NCBI GenBank assembly: GCA_029783825.1
Contig: JAREIK010000810.1
Coordinates: 22,579 to 86,578 of the forward strand
Direction: 5' to 3'
Length of the DNA: 64,000 bases
DNA from: Sapria himalayana
Taxonomy: Eukaryota; Streptophyta; Magnoliopsida; Malpighiales; Rafflesiaceae
The translations under genes were made by a program, and so were the position numbers. This document shows positions 26,331-38,830 of the stretch, piece by piece. The stretch's first letter is position 1. Each line of letters begins with the position of its first letter. The notes beneath the pieces are model-generated. The model made no database searches and was not told the origin of the DNA. It worked only from the letters and a program-made list of their open reading frames with translations.

Positions 26331-28871
26331 TATAGAAAGATAAACAAATGGATAGATAGATTGATATAATGATTAATTGAAAGATAGATATATAGATTGA
26401 TAGATATATTGATACCCATATTTATTGATAGATTCATACATTGATTGATAGCTAGATAGATAGATAGATAGACAAATAGATATAAAGATAGAAAGTCAGA
26501 AAGATAGATAGATAAATAGATAGATAGATAGATAGATAGATAGACATATACATAAATAGATAATTATATATAGATTTATATATATATATATATATATACA
26601 CTCACACAAATAGATAGATTGATAGATGGATATTTAGACAGACATACAGACAAATAGATAGACATCTTGAAAGACAGACACACATATAGAAATATAAAAA
26701 TATAGACAAATAGATTAATAGATAGATAGACAGATTAATAGATAAATTGATAGACATATAGATAGACAGATCGATACAAAGATAGTTCGATAGATTTAAA
26801 GAATTTTTGATAGAGTGATTGATAAATAGATTGATCAGTAGATAGAAAGTTTGATATATAGATTGATAGATTATTATTCAGATAGATAGAGATATATATA
26901 TATAAAGATAGAAAGATAGCAATATAGATATATAGATAGATAAGTAGATCCATATACAAAAAGAAAAACACATAGATAGGCATATAGATAGATAGTTAGA
27001 TAGACAATAAGATAGTCAGATATATATAAAGATAGATAAAGATAGATAGAAGAAAGATAGATAGACATATAGTTAGACAGACATACATATGATAGATAAA
27101 TAGATAGATATAAAGATAGATAGATAGATATACAAATAGATAAAAAGATAGACATATAGATAGATAGATAGACAAATAGATAGTTAGATAGATAGATAGC
27201 CAGATAGGTAGACATATAGGTAGATTGATAGAGAGAAATATAGATAGAGAAATTGAAAGACAGATAGATAAATACATAGACAGATAGATAAAGAGACAAA
27301 TTGAAAAGCATATAGATAGATAGAAAGATAGATAGCTAGATAGATAGTTATAAACAAAGATAGAGAGATACACAAATAGATAGATAGATATAGATAGATA
27401 GATAGGTAGGTAGAAATTCATATAGATAGACAGTAGATAGATAGATAGATAGATAGATAGAAGAAAGATAGCCATATAGATAGACAAATATATAAATAAA
27501 CATATAGTTAGACATATATATAGACAAATAGAAGACATATTGATAAACAAATTGATATGTAGATATTTTGACATATAGATAGATAGATATACAAATAGTT
27601 ATAAAGATATTTAGATAAATGGATAATTAGATAGATAGATAAAAAGATAGACAGATAGATTATTTGATTATTATAAAAAAAGACAGATAGATAGACATAT
27701 AGATATATATATATATCAATAGATAGATAGACATAAAGATATACAAATAGATAGAAAGATAGATAAAGATACAAATACATACATACATACATACATAAAT
27801 ACATACATACATATATATATATATAAAGATACACATAAAGATAATTAGATACATAGACATATAGATAGATAAAAAGATAGACAAAGAGATTAATTGATTT
27901 TTATATAAAACGAGAGATAAATAAAAATATAGACACACACACACATAGATAGATAGATCGATAGATAAATTGATAGATAAATTGATAGATAAATTGATAG
28001 ATAGCCAGATAGATAGAAATATATATATATATATATATATATATAGAAAGATAGAAAATAGATAGACAAATAGATTCACAGATTGATAGATATAGAGATA
28101 GACAGATAGATAGTAAATAGACACATTGATAGAACTATAGAAACATACAAAGATAGACGCATAGATAGAGAGAGACATTGACAAAAAGATAGATAGATAA
28201 ATAGATAGATAGAAAGATAAACAAATAGATAGAGAAATAGATAAATAGATAGATAGATAGATAGACAAATAGATAAACAAATAAATAGATAGATATATAG
28301 AGATATATATAGGTGGACAGATAGATCTATAGATAAAAAGATGTATAGTTAGAAAAGATAAATAGATAGATGGAAGAATAGATAGACAAATAGATATAAA
28401 GATATATAAATAGGCAGATTGATAGATTGTATGATACATAGGTTTATAGACAACTTGATAGATTAATTTATAGATATATTGATAGGAAGATAGTTAGACA
28501 GACATATAGATAGGTAGATAGATAGATATAAAAGATAGATAGATAGAAACATATACAAATAGATAGATAAACAAATACATAGATAGACAGATAGATAGTC
28601 AGATTATTTGATAGATAGATAGAATATTAAACATATAGATAGATATATAGATTAAGAGATCATTTAGACATAAAGAAAGATAGATAGAAAAATAAATAGA
28701 TGTATAGATAGATAAAAAGATAGAAAGATAGATATGTAGATAGATAGTTAGACAGAAAGATAGATAAATATATAGATAGGCAGATATATAGATAGATAGT
28801 TAGATATATAGATAGATAGATAGACATATTGATTGATTTATTGATTGATTAACAAATAGATAGATTGATAG

Positions 28872-28907
<36 letters not shown>

Positions 28908-30220
28908 ATCGATATATTGATAGATAGATTGAAAGACATATGCATATTTAGATTGATATAAATAATAGATAGATTGATAGACATATAGATAAAAAAATAA
29001 ATAGATAGATAGTTAAATAGAGAGATAGATAGAAAGATATATAGATAGATAGATAGATAGAAAGATAGATAGTTAGATAGATATATAGATAAAAAGATAG
29101 ATAGATAGATAGAGAAATAAATAGATATATAGAGAGACAAATAGATAGACAGATAGATTGAAATATTGAAAGAAAGATAGTTAGATAGACAGATAGATAG
29201 ACAGATAGATAGACATATATATATATATATATATCAAATATAAGCATTACGATAAACATATAAATATATAGAAAGATAGATAGATATATAAATAGATAGA
29301 TAGATAGATATATAGATATTTACATAGATAGATAGTAAGAAAAATAAATAGACAGATAGATAGATTAACAAAAAGAAAGTCACATTTAAGACATATTGAT
29401 AGACATATAGATAGACAGAAAAATATATAGATAGATAGATAAAGACATATAAAAATAGATAGAGATATTGATAGACAAATATATAGACAAAAAATTGACA
29501 GATAGATAGATAGATAGATTGATAGATAGATATATAGATTTATACAAAGATAGATAAATAGATATATAGACATATAATAGACTGATCAACAAATATGTAG
29601 ATAGGTAGATGAGTAGAAAGGTAGATATACAAATAGACAAATAGTTAGATAGATAGATAGACATAGATGGATAGATTGATAGGAGATAGATATATAGATA
29701 GATAAATAGATACATAGATTTACTGAAAGACTGATAGTTGTATTTATAGTTAAATAGTCAGATAGTTAGGAAAATAGAAATATAGACAATTAGAAAGATA
29801 GATACATAGATAAATACACAAATAGATATAGAAATTTGCAGAGTGATAGATGGGTAGATAGATAGACAGATATATAGATAGATAAACTAATAAACAGATA
29901 GACATATAAACATATAGTCAAAAACATAGATAGACAAATAGAAAAATTTATTGATAGACTGATAGAATGATAGATAGACATATATATAGTTAAATAGATA
30001 TATAGATAGATAAATAGATAAATAGATAGATAGATAGATAGACAAATAGATATATAATTAGATAGTTAGACATATTAACATATAGATAGATAGATAGATT
30101 GATTGATTATTAACCAAATTGACAGATATATAGATTTACAAAATGACAAATAAACATATATATATATATATAGACAAAAAAGTAGATTTGAGGATAAGTT
30201 GATAAAAATATAGATAGTTT

Positions 30221-30259
<39 letters not shown>

Positions 30260-31690
30260 ATATAGCCTGATAGATAGATTGAAAGATAGTCAGATAGATA
30301 AATAGTTAAATAGATAGATAGATAGACATATAGATAGATAGATAGATAGACAAATTGCCTGATAAAAAGTCAGATAAAAGGTAGATAGATAGATACACAA
30401 ATAGATATATAGAAAGTAGGAGAGATAAATAATTAGGCCGATAAGTAGATATGCAGAAAGACAGATATATAGATAGATAGATAGATTGAAAAATAATCTG
30501 ATAGATAAATATATAGAGATAAATATATAGACAGATAAATAATCTGATAGACAAATTGATAGATAGATAGATAGACATATTAACAGATTGATAGTAAGAT
30601 AGATTGAAAAAAAGAAAGATTGATAGAAATTTAAATATGTAGACTAATATATTGATAGTCTGATTGATAGTTAAAGAGTTAGGTAGATATACAAATTGAT
30701 ATTTAGACAAATAGTTAGATAGATAGATAGCTATATGAATTGGTTAATCAATAGATTGATTGATTGATAGATTGACAAATATAATTATAGACATATAGAT
30801 AGAAAAAAATAGATAAATAGATAGATAGACAAATAGACTTATAGAAAGAGAAAAAGATAGATAGAAAGGTAGATAGATAGACAAATAGAAAAAATAAAGT
30901 TAGTCAGATAAAAAAATAGGTAGATAGGGAGATGGATATAAAAGCAGATATACATATAGACAAATAGTAATATATATGGATTGATAGATAGACTGATTGA
31001 TAACCAAAAAGATAGATGTATAGATAGATAGATAGCCAGAAAGATAGATAGATAGGCAGACAAACAGATAGATAAATAGATAGATAGATAGTAAGATAGA
31101 TATAATGATAGATAAATAGATAGACTATTAGATTCATTGTTCGATTGATAGTTAAATTGTTAGATAGTTAGTAAAATAGATATATAGACAAATAGAAAAT
31201 CTACATATGGACAAATATCCAAATAGATAGAGAAATAGGTAGACAGATAGATAGGTATATAGAAAGATAGGTAGATAGATATATAGATAGAAAGATATAT
31301 ATATTTGACTAATATAATGATGGACTGAAAAAAAATTAGATAGTTAGAAAGATATACAGATAGAAAGATGTATAGTTTGATAATTACAAATATATAAAAT
31401 TAGGTAATTAGAGATTCAGAGAAAAGGACAAAAGGATAAATACCTAAATAGAAAAATAGATAGATAGAAAGATAGATAGATAGAGATTGATTGATTGACA
31501 TATAGACAGACAGTTAGATAGATACATAGATAGATAGATAGATAAAAAGATAGATAGGTAGACATACAAATAAAAAAATAAATTTTTAGATAGATATATA
31601 GATATGTAGATATATAGACAGATAGAAAGATAGACAAATAGTTAGATAAATAGATTGATAGATATACTTTAATAAAGATTGTCAAATATA
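26326..31690. repeat. Degenerate GATA satellite array, block 4 (GATA on + strand)
   Basis: GATA polarity with frequent (AT)n runs (about 26577-26597, 28019-28045, 28877-28905, 29216-29234, 30158-30172, 30222-30256). The array ends a few bases before the CACTA terminus at 31694. Its length of about 5.36 kb is close to the 5.29 kb of the opposite arm. Confidence 0.95.
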
Positions 31691-31693
31691 TAT

Positions 31694-32300
31694 CACTACA
31701 AAAAAAATCCCAAATAAATTGGAAATATTCTCTAGCTAAATAGGAATTTACTATTGCTAAAACAGAATAATGATGGATTAATGGCCGAAGTTTTCCAAAA
31801 CTAATGTGCTCATCGCAAAAAATTAATGTTCAAAAAATTCCCTATCAAAAAATTTTTAACGACGTAAAATTCCCTAGCTAAATTTATTTTTTCCCTTGCT
31901 AATTTTGATCGTATTTTAGATTTATAGAAAAGTCCCTCGCTAAATTAGCGAGAGGAAAAATCCCTAGCTATTTTCATTCGAAAATTATTTTTACTATTTT
32001 AATTTTTTACAAAAAATTGATTACATATTTTTAAGTTTTTATATTAAATTAAATAAAAACATAAACTATAAACCATAATTTATAATTAACAAAATATAAA
32101 AGAAACTAATAAATTTTTATGATACTATATATTACATTGTTAAAACAAAAACATAAAAAATTTTATTACATCTTCATCAATACATCTAACGACATTGCAT
32201 AAAGTATAATCTATTCATGAAATTGACGTTCCTTTCTCTCCCCTAGCTCCTCTAGTCACCAGTGAAGAAATCATAGCCATATTTCTATTTCACACCTTCG
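31694..32300 (-). mobile_element. CACTA element C', 3' end on the minus strand
   Basis: Starts CACTACAAAAAAAATCCC at 31694. Subterminal words in reverse complement match the 3' ends of A and B: CTCTAGCTAAAT, ACGACGTAAAATTCCCTAGCTAAA and TCCCTCGCTAAATTAGCGAGAGG. The last-exon block follows at 32160-32290 (CATCAATACATCTAACGAC, GCATAAAGTATAATC) and fixes the orientation as minus. The expected upstream parts of the element do not follow clearly beyond about 32480, so it is truncated. The GATA array lies directly outside its terminus. Confidence 0.75.
32160..32295 (-). pseudogene. CACTA last-exon block of C'
   Basis: Reverse-complement homologue of the exon at 8570-8763, with CATCTTCATCAATACATC, GCATAAAGTATAATC and CTCACCAGTG-like markers. 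The frame is interrupted. Confidence 0.55.
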
Positions 32301-32320
32301 TAAGATAAAAAAAAACAAAA

Positions 32321-32480
32321 AATAATGACCCACCTCAAGTCTCTACCTTGATAATTTATTGCTGAAGAATGAAAATGATCCACCTCAGCATGAACATCAA
32401 CCATTGTATTGAACATGAAGTCTTCGAAAAATGAAGGAGCCCCAATTGGAGTATCATCAGCTTCTACTAGCAGAATCCTT
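32321..32480 (-). other. Unrecognised exon-like open stretch
   Basis: On the minus strand a frame of about 55 codons is open, with an acidic, mixed composition (RILLVEADD, then PSFFEDFMFN and EVDHFHSSAINYQ). It is followed by a possible donor in TATCAAGGTAGAGA. The codon-like composition differs from the AT-rich surroundings. It may be another captured host-gene exon. I do not recognise the family. Confidence 0.3.
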
Positions 32481-33850
32481 CTTTTAATTATTGTTTTATT
32501 TAAAGAAAAAAATGCAAAACAAGACTATTGTTTTCCACTTTAATAAGAAGCACATGCAAAGCATGCCTGAAAAGCAAGAGTACACTCTCATATTTTAAAA
32601 TTATTAGAAATGATAATTTTAATGAGAACTAGACATTTTCTAGATCCTCAAACCTCTAAACAAAGCTTTCTACCATTATCCCAACAAATCAAACCTAAGA
32701 ATGGAGTAGTGAAACCAATGTGAGGTGGAAATCATACCCAAATAAGATTCTGGATCAGGTTAGGTCATTAGAAGTAACCCTAAATTTTTATTGGTGTCCA
32801 TTATATATAACTACATCTACAACATGTATAACTACATGCTTCAGAAACTTAATATCCATTCATATCATTCATCTCATTCATACATGTTTTTTTGGATAAT
32901 GTATAAATCTTTATCATTTTCCCAGATATTTTAGGAACTTAAAATGAATTTTTTCAACCCTAAAAGTATTTTTATTTTATTTTTATAAGTTTGTATTAAT
33001 CATTAAGCTTTAATATGTTTAGTGTTTGTATTTTTGTTCCACTTAATATCATTTAACTAAATTTGATTTCTAATAAAATGTTCATTTGTTAAAATTTATG
33101 TTGTAAATTATAAAACAAATAACAATATGTCTGTGAAATAAATATTAAAAAAAAATTTTAAAATATATATGTGATGTAGTTTCATTTTACAAAGATAAAA
33201 CTTTAAAAATAAAATTTATTTACAAAATAAAAATTGCACCTGATAATATGGAATATGTTATATTTATTATAAATAAACAATGTTTGAAATGTATCTATTA
33301 ATTACAAAAAAAAACATTGTCATGTATTCAATTTGAAAAAAAAATTTAAAAATAATTATTTGAAAAAACAAATTCATATATTTATATGGTCATTTATAAA
33401 TTTTGAATAAAATAAAATAAAATAATTAATTGTAGAAAAATTTACTCAAATATTTATATGGTAATATGTTTTCTTTGAACAGAATTAAAGAAATAATTGA
33501 TTTTTTACGAAACATAAAAAGCATTTATTTATATGCACTACATTATATTTGTTTGAATTTTAAAGTTTCTAAAAATTTATTAATAACAATAAATAACAGG
33601 TAAAAATTTATAGATATTAATATTTTAATTAAAAAATTATATATAATAACAAAAACAATATTATCTATTTATAAACTATATTTTCATTTTTAACATGATT
33701 GTAAAAATAAAATAATTTACAAATATGCCAACTTCATTTATTTATATTAGTATAATGATATTTGTTTTAAAATAAATATTAAAAAACAACTATTTGAATA
33801 AAATAGAAGCTCATATATTTAATTCATAATTTCATTTTATGCATTAATAT
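32481..33850. other. AT-rich unassigned stretch
   Basis: No transposase or gene signature is seen. The stretch is dominated by poly-A/T and TTTTAAA words with many stops on all frames. It is probably degraded CACTA interior or a junction between C' and C. Confidence 0.6.
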
Positions 33851-33853
33851 GCT

Positions 33854-33985
33854 TCACACACACACACACACACACACACACGCATACACACACACACACA
33901 CGCACCCATACACACACACACGCATACACACACGCATACACACACATCACACACACACACACGCATACACACACACACACACACA
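33854..33985. repeat. (CA)n microsatellite with CGCA interruptions
   Basis: About 130 bp of CACACA broken at intervals by CGCATA, CGCACCCATA and CATCA. Confidence 0.95.
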
Positions 33986-34088
33986 AATATTGGTTTAAAA
34001 TATAAAAATTTACAATATTTTATACATCGTGTACAATATATAATAATTTATTTTAATTAAATTTTCAAAATCAAAAAATTTTAAATAC

Positions 34089-34091
<3 letters not shown>

Positions 34092-34135
<44 letters not shown>
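34092..34135. repeat. (AC)n(AT)n compound microsatellite
   Basis: A perfect AC run passes directly into an AT run. The 34140-34400 flank is rich in GTGTGTATATG-type words. Confidence 0.9.
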
Positions 34136-34436
34136 AAGTTTCATTTGTAACTTTATAAATACATTATGTATATAGGTATATGTGAGTGTTTGTGTGGGTG
34201 TACAGTAGCATATGCATGCATACAAGTATATACACACTACTTTGAAAATGTAGATACATGTGTGAATATATACAAAAGTACAAAAATGTGTATGCTGATA
34301 TATAATGTATAGTAATGTATATGGATGTATAAATGTGTGTGTGTGTAGGAGAGTGTATATGCACATATATATTAATGCTTATATATGTAAATATCAACAT
34401 TAATTTTGAGAATAAAAATACTTTAGCACATAAATA

Positions 34437-34937
34437 TTAACATATTCCACAAATTCGTTAGAGTTGGAGCAAAAAGTGACATTATTTCAAGATACTACTA
34501 ATCTCCCATCTATAACACTTTGCCTCAAAATTTTATCAGAGTACTACTTGCAATGATAAGGTTAATTCAATAATACATACCATGGAGTTACATTTTTATT
34601 CAATATTAGAATTTGTTCAAATAAAAAAATATATCTAATATCTTCTTCATCAGCTCTTATATCTTCTTTTTCTAGTCTTTATAAACTATTTTTAATTTTG
34701 ATTATATGTGCATTTCTTATCTAAAATCTCTAGTACAAACTATTGTAATAGTAAAATTTATCAAATCAATCTAGGCCTGACATCTTTTTATTCTATGAGA
34801 TATCTGATTATAGAATATTTAGTATATACTATGACTTTGGTTCCCACTAGATATGATATTAACTTGCCAAAAGAAAAGATTGTTGATACAAGTTCTTTTT
34901 CTATAGTGGTGTAATTCAATTGGGCATTTGAGGGAGT
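34437..34937. other. Unassigned 0.5-kb stretch with copia-like PPT/LTR start at its end
   Basis: No coding domain was recognised. The right end reads GGGCATTTGAGGGAG followed by TGTTG at about 34934, which resembles the polypurine tract and 5'-TGTTG start of Ty1/copia LTRs. The link is weak, because no LTR body or second LTR could be traced here. Confidence 0.25.
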
Positions 34938-34939
34938 GT

Positions 34940-35504
34940 TGTTATCATAGTATATGATAATTATTTATAAATATTTGTATAACTATATAAAACTCTTCAT
35001 AATTATATTTAACTATATTTGTTACTATGTAAACTATTTTTATAACTATATTAATAACTATATTAATAACTATATTAATAACTATATATAACTATTTTTT
35101 TAATTTTATAATATTATATAACTATATGTGTAATTCTATATAAATATATTTTTAAGAAAATAAATCATATGTATAATAATATATAACTATATTTAATTGT
35201 ATTTTACTAAATGTTTAGCTATAAAAATGTTATAAATAGCTATATCTTTAACTACATACATATTTATAACTATATATGTATTACTATAAATAAATATTTG
35301 CATACCCATGTAATACTCTATATAATTAAATATAACTATATTTGTATCTATGTATACATGTATGTATTCATATAATTAAATCTATATTTTTTTATAACTT
35401 TGTATATATTTATGTATACCTACTTTTAACTACTTGTATGAATATATCTACATATAATTATATGTTTAACTATATATAACTCTATTTTTAATTATATATA
35501 CTAT
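34940..35504 (+). repeat. AACTATATGTATAAC array, segment 1 (CACTA 5' region)
   Basis: Tandem degenerate 10-15 bp units (TATAACTATATG and variants). The array continues on the other side of the ARF1-type insertion (36442-37400). The same array, in the same orientation relative to the element, lies in the 5' region of element D (62780-64000, reversed). Confidence 0.75.
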
Positions 35505-35521
35505 AGGTATAAGAACATATA
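35505..35521 (+). repeat. Target-site duplication, left copy
   Basis: AGGTATAAGAACATATA, identical to 36425-36441. Removing everything between the two copies restores a continuous array that matches the uninterrupted unit at about 36905-36960. Confidence 0.85.
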
Positions 35522-36424
35522 GAGGTTGAACTCCCTCTCTGGTGACTATCTTTTGAGGTATATTGATTTTTTTTCTTTCTCTCTTCAAATCTCTTTACTG
35601 CCATATGACAAAGAAATTGAGGTTTAATGAAAGAAATAGGGTTGAAGTTCACAAAGCCATTCAGTAGGCTATTTGCTAACAACGAGATGTGGATTTTGAT
35701 GCAAGGTCTTGATGCTGGCGGTAAGACAACCATTCTGTATAAGTTGAAGCTTGGTGAAATTGTCACCACAATTCCTAATATTGTCTTTAATATAAAGACT
35801 ATTGAATACAAAAACAACAATTTCACTGTGTGGGATGTTGGGGGTCAAGACAAGATTCATCCTTTCTGTAAAGATTACTTCCAAAATACCCAATTTCTCA
35901 TATTTGTGGTGGATAACAATGATATAAATTGTGTTGTTGAAGCTAGAGATAAGTTGCATAGGATGTTAAATGAGGAAAAGTTTTGAGATGCAGTTTTGCT
36001 GGTGTTTGCCAATAAGCAAGATCATCCCATGCTATGAATGCAACTACAATTACTGACAAGCTAGGACTTCACTCTCTTCGCCAATGCCATTGGTACATTC
36101 AAAGCACTTGTGCTACATCTGGCGATGGCCTCTATGAGGGTCTTGATTGGCTTTCCACTTACATTGCCAGTAAGTCATAAATAATTTTAGCAGGATGAGA
36201 CAAACTTTGTTGACATATCTGGATGTGGATCTAATCTTTGCCTACTTTGTCTACATTTTGTTCTGTTATGTGGATGACATCATCTAGTTCTAGAGGGATT
36301 CAAATAATATTTATATTTATATATTACACGCCTGAAATACAAGAGCTCATTTACTTTGCACTGATCTATTGTAAGCCAAACTTGTTTGTTTTCTGTTTTG
36401 TGTCTTTTTTCCATTAGATCTCAA
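35522..36424 (+). pseudogene. ARF1: Intronless ARF1-type small GTPase retropseudogene
   Basis: This is a near full-length ADP-ribosylation factor coding region (class I type, about 181 residues) without introns, covering 35636-36180 and flanked by 5'- and 3'-UTR-like sequence. Visible motifs are the P-loop GLDAGGKTT, the TTIPNIVFN stretch of switch I, WDVGGQDK of switch II near 35831-35854, and NKQD at 36011-36022. Lesions are: the start codon now ATA at 35636-35638, a CGA-to-TGA stop at 35984-35986, and frameshifts after NKQD (near 36030) and near 36085. Switch I carries Asn where ARFs have the Mg-coordinating Thr, and Val where they have Gly. A perfect 17-bp duplication flanks it. No poly-A tail is visible. 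Confidence 0.9.
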
Positions 36425-36441
36425 AGGTATAAGAACATATA
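36425..36441 (+). repeat. Target-site duplication, right copy
   Basis: A perfect 17-bp match to 35505-35521, immediately after the 3'-UTR-like sequence of the ARF1-type copy. Confidence 0.85.
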
Positions 36442-37400
36442 ACTATAAATAATTGTCTTTGACTATATGTATAAATATAAAATATTATACATAACTAAAA
36501 TTAAAATATATAATTAACAACATATATTTAATATACATTTTTATATATTAGTATATAAAAATATATTTTACCATATATATACATATAGATAACTATATGT
36601 ATACATATATAAAATTATATGAAAAAATATATATAACTACATGTATAAATATAAGTATAACTATATGTGTAACTATATGTATAACCACATATAACTATAT
36701 ATATAATTACATGTGTATCAACATACAACATTATTTTTAACTATATGTGTATAACTGTATGTAAATATTTGTATAACTATATATAAATATTTGTATAAAT
36801 ATATAACACTATATAATTAAATACAACTATATTTGTAACTATGGATACATGTATGTAAATTTATATATTTATTTATAACTTCATATATTATGTATAACTA
36901 TATAAAAATATTTATAGCTATATATACTATATGTATAATAACATATAACTATAAATAATTATATCTTATTATATGTATAACTATAAAAGCTTTATACATA
37001 ACTTAATTTAAATATATAATTTACAACTTATATTTAATATACATTTGTATATATTTGTATATAAAAATGTATTTTATTATATCTATACCTATACATAACT
37101 CTATGTATAATTATATAAAATTATAAGAAAAAATATATATACCTACAAGTTTAAATATAAGGATAACTATACGCGTAACTATATGTATAACCACATGTAA
37201 CTATATTTATAATTACATGTATGACAACATACAACATTATGTTTAACTATATGTGTATAAATATATATAAATATTTGTATAACTATATAACACTCTATAT
37301 AATTAAATATAACTATATTTGTAACTATCTATACATATATGTAAACTATATATTTGTTTATAACTTTGTATACATTTATGTATAACTACTTATAATTATT
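36441..37400 (+). repeat. AACTATATGTATAAC array, segment 2, with ~506-bp higher-order units
   Basis: The anchor AACTATAAATAATT at 36441-36454 recurs at 36947-36960, and the full content between the two repeats in the same order up to 37400. The higher-order period is therefore 506 bp. Within each unit are degenerate TATAACTATATG elements, an AAAATATATTTTA patch, and CAACATACAACATTATG. This lies in the 5' region of CACTA element C. Confidence 0.8.
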
Positions 37401-37402
37401 TG

Positions 37403-37822
37403 GAGCTATGGATCAATACAAAACTGCCTCAGAAATCAGGTATGATTTGGATGATAGCTATCATACACTACTTTCTTTTTCCTTTTAAAACTAATGAATG
37501 CTGATAAAATATTCATAAAATTTGAAACTTCTAAGCATATCACAATGTTCCTATAATAATGAGAGTAATATAAGTTCTAATATATTTAACAATTTACATC
37601 CTCAGTTCATTGGGTACACTTAGGGAAAGCTACGTGAGTTGGTATGAAATCATACAAATATCATGAGTTTGCTCCTACTCAAAATAAGGTATTAGAGCTA
37701 TGGATCAATGCAAACCTATCTCAAAAATCAAGTATCATTTTTATGATAGCCATCACATACTGCTTTATTTTTTCCTTATTAAACTAATGAATGGTGAAAA
37801 AATGTTCATAAAATTTGAAACT
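37403..37822 (+). repeat. Tandem duplication, 292-bp period
   Basis: A block starting GAGCTATGGATCAAT and ending ATAAAATTTGAAACTT is present at 37403-37530 and again at 37695-37822, with about 85% identity by eye. The spacer between them contains CATTGGGTACACTTAGG. No coding potential was recognised. Confidence 0.75.
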
Positions 37823-38014
37823 TGTATTCATATTACGTTCGCTATTATGTTTCTTTCATGGCTGATTTATGAACTTCTCTAGACTATTAAGCATTTCTAT
37901 TTAATTTTACTTATCATCTAGTTTGTGCTTTGCTTATTCACTTGATATCTACATGAAAACATCCATTGAGTATCCAAGTAATTTTACACGTGGAACTTGA
38001 TTGAGTATATATGC

Positions 38015-38385
38015 ACATGTTCGCTGTAGTGTATATGTACATATATTATATGTACATATACATATATACTAGTATATATGTATAAGTATTTACTAGTATA
38101 TATATACATACTTGTACATATATACACTGTAGTGTAAATGTACATACATGTACATATATACTATAGTGTATATGTATACTCGTATATATGTACATATACA
38201 CTGTAGTGTATATGTACATTTATTGAGTATATATGTACATATAAATACTTGTACATATATACCAGCATATATGTACATATACATATATACCAGTGTATAC
38301 ATATACTGCTATATATGTATAAGTAGATATATATCAGTATATATATACATATATACTATGGTATATATGTACAAATATTTTATAG
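38015..38385. repeat. TATGTACA palindromic minisatellite
   Basis: This is the longest uninterrupted copy of the tract. The core GTATATATGTACATATATAC is a perfect 20-bp palindrome and alternates with ACTGTAGTGTA, itself nearly palindromic. Small open frames on both strands (Tyr/Ile/Val-rich) are compositional. Confidence 0.85.
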
Positions 38386-38519
38386 TTTTATATATTTATG
38401 ACAAAGTTTTGCATAATCATGACATAGAGTTTTTAGTGAAGTAGAATTTAGCATGGTTTGCATTAAATTAAAATTTTGCAAGGTTTGTAGTAATCTAATT
38501 CTCTTCATTTGTTATATCT

Positions 38520-38830
38520 GCTACTAAACTATATGTGTATACCTATATATAAATATTTGTATAATTATATAAAACTCTATATAATTAAATATAAGTATAT
38601 TTGTAATTATGTATACATATATGTATATATATATGTAAATCTATATATTTGTTTATAACTTTGTATATATTTATGTATTTTTAAACATTACTTCTTGTAT
38701 GAATATATATATATATATAACTATATGTTTAACTATATATAACATATTTATAACTATATATATTATATGTATAATAACATATAAATATAAATATTTGTAT
38801 CTTAATATATGTATAACTATAAAAACTTTT
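38520..38830 (+). repeat. AACTATATGTATAAC array, segment 3
   Basis: Partial higher-order unit with the same word order as 37240-37400 plus 36895-37000. It ends where unique sequence begins near 38840. Confidence 0.7.

Noticed and set aside
21006..26343. Plus-strand Leu-Ser-Ile-Tyr frames in block 3, and likewise at 50805-52746
   Set aside because: Same artefact on the other strand. The strand of the open frames simply follows the satellite polarity.
32410..32480. Response-regulator-like reading of the ILLVEADD stretch
   Set aside because: The similarity is limited to a few residues and the following sequence does not continue the receiver-domain pattern.
34091..34400. His/Thr/Tyr-rich frames near the CA repeat
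   Set aside because: They arise from GTGTGTATATG-type low-complexity DNA.
35488..35959. Minus-strand frames across the ARF region
   Set aside because: Shadows of the plus-strand ARF coding sequence, which has the recognisable motifs.
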